DNA of 18,678 nt from Deltaproteobacteria bacterium (GTDB taxonomy: Bacteria > Desulfobacterota > DSM-4660 > Desulfatiglandales > Desulfatiglandaceae): positions 1 through 18,678 of the forward strand of contig JAGHEC010000370.1 of assembly GCA_021159525.1 (NCBI GenBank). The letters are read 5' to 3'. The notes under the pieces are model-generated. The model saw nothing but the letters and a program-made list of their open reading frames with translations. It did not search any database and had not been told where the DNA came from. Position 1 is the stretch's first letter, and every line of letters starts with the position of its first letter. Below are positions 15,822 to 18,678 of this stretch, piece after piece. The position numbers and the translations under genes are program-made.

Positions 15822-16163
15822 TATCAGCTCAATATTTAGGGGAAGCACAGTGAACGTACCGCCGGGGCAGAAGAATTTTTCTTCCGCTCCGGGCCTCCGG
15901 GCTGGTCTCTTGAGTGACTTATCTCCGGGGGACACCCGCCTGCCAAGGCCAATTGAGCGTTCTTGCCAAGACTTTCGTCCCGTGGATCTGCGATGGCAGA
16001 AGGAAGTAACATGGGTAACAAGGCAATGGCGGGCAGGCTTGCGCCCTCCGCATTCTCTCATTCGTCGAGCTGCGGCTTCCCCCACTGATAAGTCACGAAG
16101 AGACGGCGCCCTCCCGGCAGTCGCGTCAGAAAAACCCTCCTGCCCCGGGTTATTGAGCTGTTA
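15822..16163. mobile_element. Long form of the repeat element, copy C
   Basis: This 342-bp copy is flanked by TA at both ends. Its ends match copies A and B in reverse orientation: it begins TATCAGCTCAATA and ends with the complement of GTAACAGCTCAATAACC. Between the halves of the short hairpin element it carries about 207 extra bases (15903-16109). The end at 16163 lies exactly at the 3' end of livH and provides that gene's final TAA. The same long form starts again at 18463 in the same orientation. No transposase frame is present; a 25-codon ATG frame at about 16010 with AGGAAG upstream is the only small open frame seen and is not called. Confidence 0.85.
15903..16109. repeat. Nested segment inside repeat element C, with its own inverted ends
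   Basis: The extra segment of the long form has its own inverted ends: GTCTCTTGAGTGACTTAT at 15905-15922 against ATAAGTCACGAAGAGAC at 16088-16104, which pair apart from a one- or two-base difference in the middle. It is bordered by CCTCCGGGC (15894-15902) and CCTCCCGGC (16110-16118), a nine-base near-duplication, as if it had been inserted as a second mobile element. Copy D shares the same left junction, so the composite has moved or been copied as a unit. Confidence 0.65.
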
Positions 16164-17036
16164 CATAATCGCCTTGCCGAACAAGCCGTAGGGACGGATT
16201 ATGAGGATGAATACCAGGATAAAGAAGGGGGCCACGTTCTTGGCCCCGCCTCCTACCAACGGGTCAATGTAGAGGCCTGTTAGGTTTTCCAGGAGCCCGA
16301 CAACAAACCCCCCGAGGATCGCTCCACCGATGCTGTCCAGTCCGCCCAGTATAATGACGGCCAGGACCTTCAGTCCGATATCACCCATATAAACACTGAT
16401 ACCGCTGATATTTCCGATGACAATGCCGCCTATGACAGAGGCCATGGCCCCGAAATACCAGGCCAGGGCAAAAACCCATCTGACACTGATTCCCATGGAC
16501 AGGGCTGCCTGCTGGTCGCTGGCCACAGCGCTCATGGCCACGCCGGTGCGGGAGAATTTGAAGATGAGAAGGAATGCAATGGTGCCGACAATGGCAAATA
16601 TAAAGCCCCACCACAGGCCGGACGGGACCACCGCAAAGGAAAGATCCAAGGGTTCAGGGGGGAAAATTTAGGGAAAGTTGCGAAAGGTGGGGGTCCAGAT
16701 CATGTACATGAGGCCCTTGAGAATGACGCCCAATCCGATGGTCACCATAATCACCGAGATTACGGGTTCGCCGATAAGGGGTCTCAGGATCAGCCGCTCC
16801 ACTACAATACCGAGGATGATTGCGGCCGCAAGTGTCAACACAAGGACGAGATAAAAAGGAGCTTTGAGCTGAGTGAGCATGGTGAAGCAGACAAAGGCGC
16901 CCAGGGTCATAAACTCGCCCATGGCCAGGTTGAGGACGCTGGTGGCCTTGCAGATAAGGACAAAAGCGAGCGCGATAAGTCCGTACAGCCCGCCTGTTGC
17001 CAGCCCGGTGATGATAACCTGAATCAGGATATCCAT
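16161..17036 (-). pseudogene. livH: LivH-type branched-chain amino acid permease, interrupted by in-frame TAA
   Basis: One continuous minus-strand frame of 292 codons encodes a multi-spanning LivH-family permease, but codon 123 is TAA (16668-16670). The first part (MDILIQVIITGLATGGLYGL...LNLAMGEFMTLGAF) carries the N-terminal helices and the LNLAxGEF signature. The part after the stop continues without a frame shift (PPEPLDL...TGVAMSAVASDQQAALSMGI, then GLKVLAVIILGGLDSIGGAILGG, containing the conserved EAA-like loop). Together they equal a normal LivH in length (about 290). The product would be the membrane channel of an ABC importer for branched-chain amino acids or similar acids. The C-terminus stops at FGKAIM because mobile repeat C lies at that point; a few residues may be lost. 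No livM, livG, livF or binding protein is in the window. A sequencing error at the TAA cannot be excluded. Confidence 0.85.
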
Positions 17037-17140
17037 GGACGGTGACCTTTCTGGTCTGGTTGGTTTATTTTCAGACTACCATCCCAGCTCACGGCCTGTC
17101 AAAAATTTGATGAATGCCGTTCAGAAAAACCTTCGCGTCT

Positions 17141-18298
17141 TCAGAGAGTGCTCGAAATCACCACCTTTTGGATCTGGCTGGTCCCCTCATAGATCTGGGT
17201 GATCTTGGCATCGCGCATCATCCGCTCCACCGGGTATTCCTTGACATATCCGTATCCACCCAGGAGCTGAACCGCATCGGTAGTGACCTTCATCGCGGTC
17301 TCTGCAGCAAAGAGCTTGGCCATGGCCGAATACCGGATGGTGTCTTTGGGAAGCCGGTCCAGGTTCTTTGGAAGCCTCTCAAAGATGGAAGCGGCCTTAT
17401 AGGTCAGCTGCCTGGCCGCCTCCACCTGGGTGGCCATATCGGCCATCATCCATTGAAGCCCCTGAAATGAAAACAGGGGCTTGCCGAACTGGGTCCTCTC
17501 TTTCGCGTACTGAACAGCGTAGTCCAAGGCCCCCTGGGCAATTCCCACGGCCTGAACCGCCACCGGGATCCGGGTCAAATCAAGCGTTTTCATAAGGATG
17601 GGGAAGCCCATCCCTTCGCCTGCCAGGATGTTCTCCGGCGGGACGCGCACATCCTCAAGAATGATCTCCACCGTGGAGGATCCGCGAATCCCCATCTTGT
17701 TTTCGTGCTTGCCGATGCCAAAGCCCGGGGTCCCTTTTTCCACCACAAATATGCTCGTCCCCTTGGTTCCGGGAACCGATAAATCAGTCCGTGCCGCAAT
17801 GCATACAATATCCGCCACATCTGCATGTGAGATAAACATCTTGGTCCCGTTGATCACATAGTCCGCGCCGTCTTTGACCGCCTTGGTCTTGAGCCCCGAA
17901 ACATCCGACCCCGCGTTGGGCTCGGTCAGCCCGAAGGCCACCAGGTGCTCCCCGGAAGCCAGCTTGGGCAAATACTTTTCTTTGTGCCGGTCGTTTCCGG
18001 CAATCATGATCGGCGTGGCGCCCAGCTCGTGGACCAGGAGAATCACGGATGTCGAGGCGCAGACCTTGGCAATCTCTTCGATGATCAGGCAGAGGGAGAA
18101 GAGACCCATCTCGGCTCCCCCGAATTTTTCGGGAAAATCAGCTCCAAACAGGCCGTTTTCCCTCAAAACATCCACCATATCCCAGGCAAATTCCCCTTTT
18201 GCGTCCCGCTCTTCAGCCCCCGGCGCAATTTGTTCTTTGGCGATGCGGGCCACCGTGTCCTTGAGCATCTGCTGTTCTTCTGTAAGGTCGTATGACAT
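17141..18298 (-). CDS. Acyl-CoA dehydrogenase, butyryl-CoA dehydrogenase type
   Basis: This 385-residue flavoenzyme oxidises an acyl-CoA to the 2-enoyl-CoA with FAD, passing electrons to ETF. The N-terminal helical domain starts MSYDLTEEQQMLKDTVARIA; the middle has FGLTEPNAGSDVSGLKT; the C-terminal domain has QLLGGYGYVKEYPVERMMRD, with the probable catalytic base Glu371 in IYEGTSQIQ, the position used in short- and medium-chain enzymes. Length is typical (380-390). The start at 18298 has AAAGGAAA upstream. livH follows 104 bp downstream on the same strand, and the two genes sit between direct repeats C and D. The exact chain-length or branched/aromatic substrate cannot be told from sequence; a liv-type importer neighbour would fit branched-chain acid oxidation, but that is inference. 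Confidence 0.95.
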   Translation of the reverse strand: MSYDLTEEQQMLKDTVARIAKEQIAPGAEERDAKGEFAWDMVDVLRENGLFGADFPEKFGGAEMGLFSLCLIIEEIAKVCASTSVILLVHELGATPIMIAGNDRHKEKYLPKLASGEHLVAFGLTEPNAGSDVSGLKTKAVKDGADYVINGTKMFISHADVADIVCIAARTDLSVPGTKGTSIFVVEKGTPGFGIGKHENKMGIRGSSTVEIILEDVRVPPENILAGEGMGFPILMKTLDLTRIPVAVQAVGIAQGALDYAVQYAKERTQFGKPLFSFQGLQWMMADMATQVEAARQLTYKAASIFERLPKNLDRLPKDTIRYSAMAKLFAAETAMKVTTDAVQLLGGYGYVKEYPVERMMRDAKITQIYEGTSQIQKVVISSTL

Positions 18299-18434
18299 AT
18301 CAATTTCCTTTCAAGAGAGGTCCGGGGATTCAAAGGCTTCCGGTTTTCCGCTGGTTCTGATGCAAATTTCTTGAGCCGGCCCTGCCCCCCCGTCATCGGT
18401 CTTTGTCCACATGTCCTCTTAACGGGGACGTTTA

Positions 18435-18462
18435 TAATAGCTCAATGAACAGGGACAGAAGG
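18435..18462. repeat. Solo end fragment of the repeat element
   Basis: TAATAGCTCAATGAACAGGG at 18435-18454, continuing ACAGAAGG, matches the left end of copy A (TAATAGCTCGATAAACAGGG), but the element breaks off after 28 bases, exactly where copy D begins at its TA. It looks like the remains of an earlier copy that was struck or replaced by copy D, giving a nested arrangement. Confidence 0.6.
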
Positions 18463-18678
18463 TATCACCTCAATAATTAGGGGGATAACTGCGAACCTAG
18501 TGCCCGGGGAGAAGAATTTTTCTTCCGCTCCGGGCCTCCGGGCCGGTCTCTTTCAGTGACTTATCTGCGGGGGGCACCCGCCTGCCAAGGCCAATTGAGC
18601 GTTCTTGCCAAGACTTTCGTCCCGTGGATCTGCGATGGCAGAAGGAAGTAACATGGGTAACAAGGCAATGGCGGGCAG
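18463..18678. mobile_element. Long form of the repeat element, copy D (runs off the window)
   Basis: It begins TATCACCTCAATAATTAGGG, matching the outer end of copy C and the inverted right ends of A and B, then follows copy C through the hairpin arm and into the nested segment. The last 100 or so bases (ACCCGCCTGCC ... GCGGGCAG) appear identical to copy C (about 15933-16036). It is cut by the window edge at 18678, so its far end is not seen. Orientation is the same as copy C, making C and D direct repeats around livH and the acyl-CoA dehydrogenase gene. Confidence 0.85.

Noticed and set aside
16010..16087. A 25-codon ATG frame with AGGAAG upstream inside the long repeat element
   Set aside because: It is short and without recognisable features; the same sequence in copy D reflects copying of the element, not selection for a protein.

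Overview
The window is about 18.7 kb of fairly GC-rich bacterial chromosome. The gene content (a selenocysteine formate dehydrogenase with a GltD-like partner, an acyl-CoA dehydrogenase, an acyl-CoA carboxylase subunit, a branched-chain amino acid type permease, a type I-E CRISPR-Cas locus) suggests a strictly anaerobic, acid-oxidising or syntrophic bacterium, most likely a Desulfobacterota (former Deltaproteobacteria) member. That assignment is inference from gene families; no rRNA or other marker is present.

Layout. (1) 1-5893, plus strand: a type I-E CRISPR-Cas operon, casA/cse1 (5' end outside the window)-casB-casC-casD-casE-cas1-cas2, followed after only 42 bp by a four-repeat array whose leader-proximal repeat faces cas2. 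cas3 is not in the window. A short hairpin-bearing mobile repeat sits between casB and casC. Two of the three spacers are heptanucleotide minisatellites of abnormal length. (2) 5894-6709: decayed Mu-like prophage sequence (portal gp29-like C-terminus joined to a gp30/F-like minor head protein with two in-frame stops), starting at the last CRISPR repeat and ending in a second copy of the mobile repeat. (3) 6911-8476, plus strand: a biotin-dependent acyl-CoA carboxyltransferase. (4) 8544-15650, minus strand: thrC-nth, a possible small gene, then a NuoF-C/GltD fusion flavoprotein and a NuoG-type formate dehydrogenase alpha subunit read through an in-frame UGA as selenocysteine. (5) 15822-18678: two long copies of the mobile repeat in direct orientation flank an acyl-CoA dehydrogenase and a livH-type permease gene broken by one in-frame TAA.

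How the parts work together. The cas genes would form Cascade (Cse1, Cse2, Cas7e, Cas5e, Cas6e) and the Cas1-Cas2 integrase. The formate dehydrogenase alpha subunit and the flavoprotein probably form one cytoplasmic complex that couples formate to a pyridine nucleotide. The acyl-CoA enzymes fit fatty-acid or dicarboxylic-acid metabolism. Running through the window is a family of TA-flanked, non-autonomous elements with subterminal hairpins, present in four copies plus one end fragment. They lie in the cas operon, at the prophage remnant, at the 3' end of livH and upstream of the acyl-CoA dehydrogenase.
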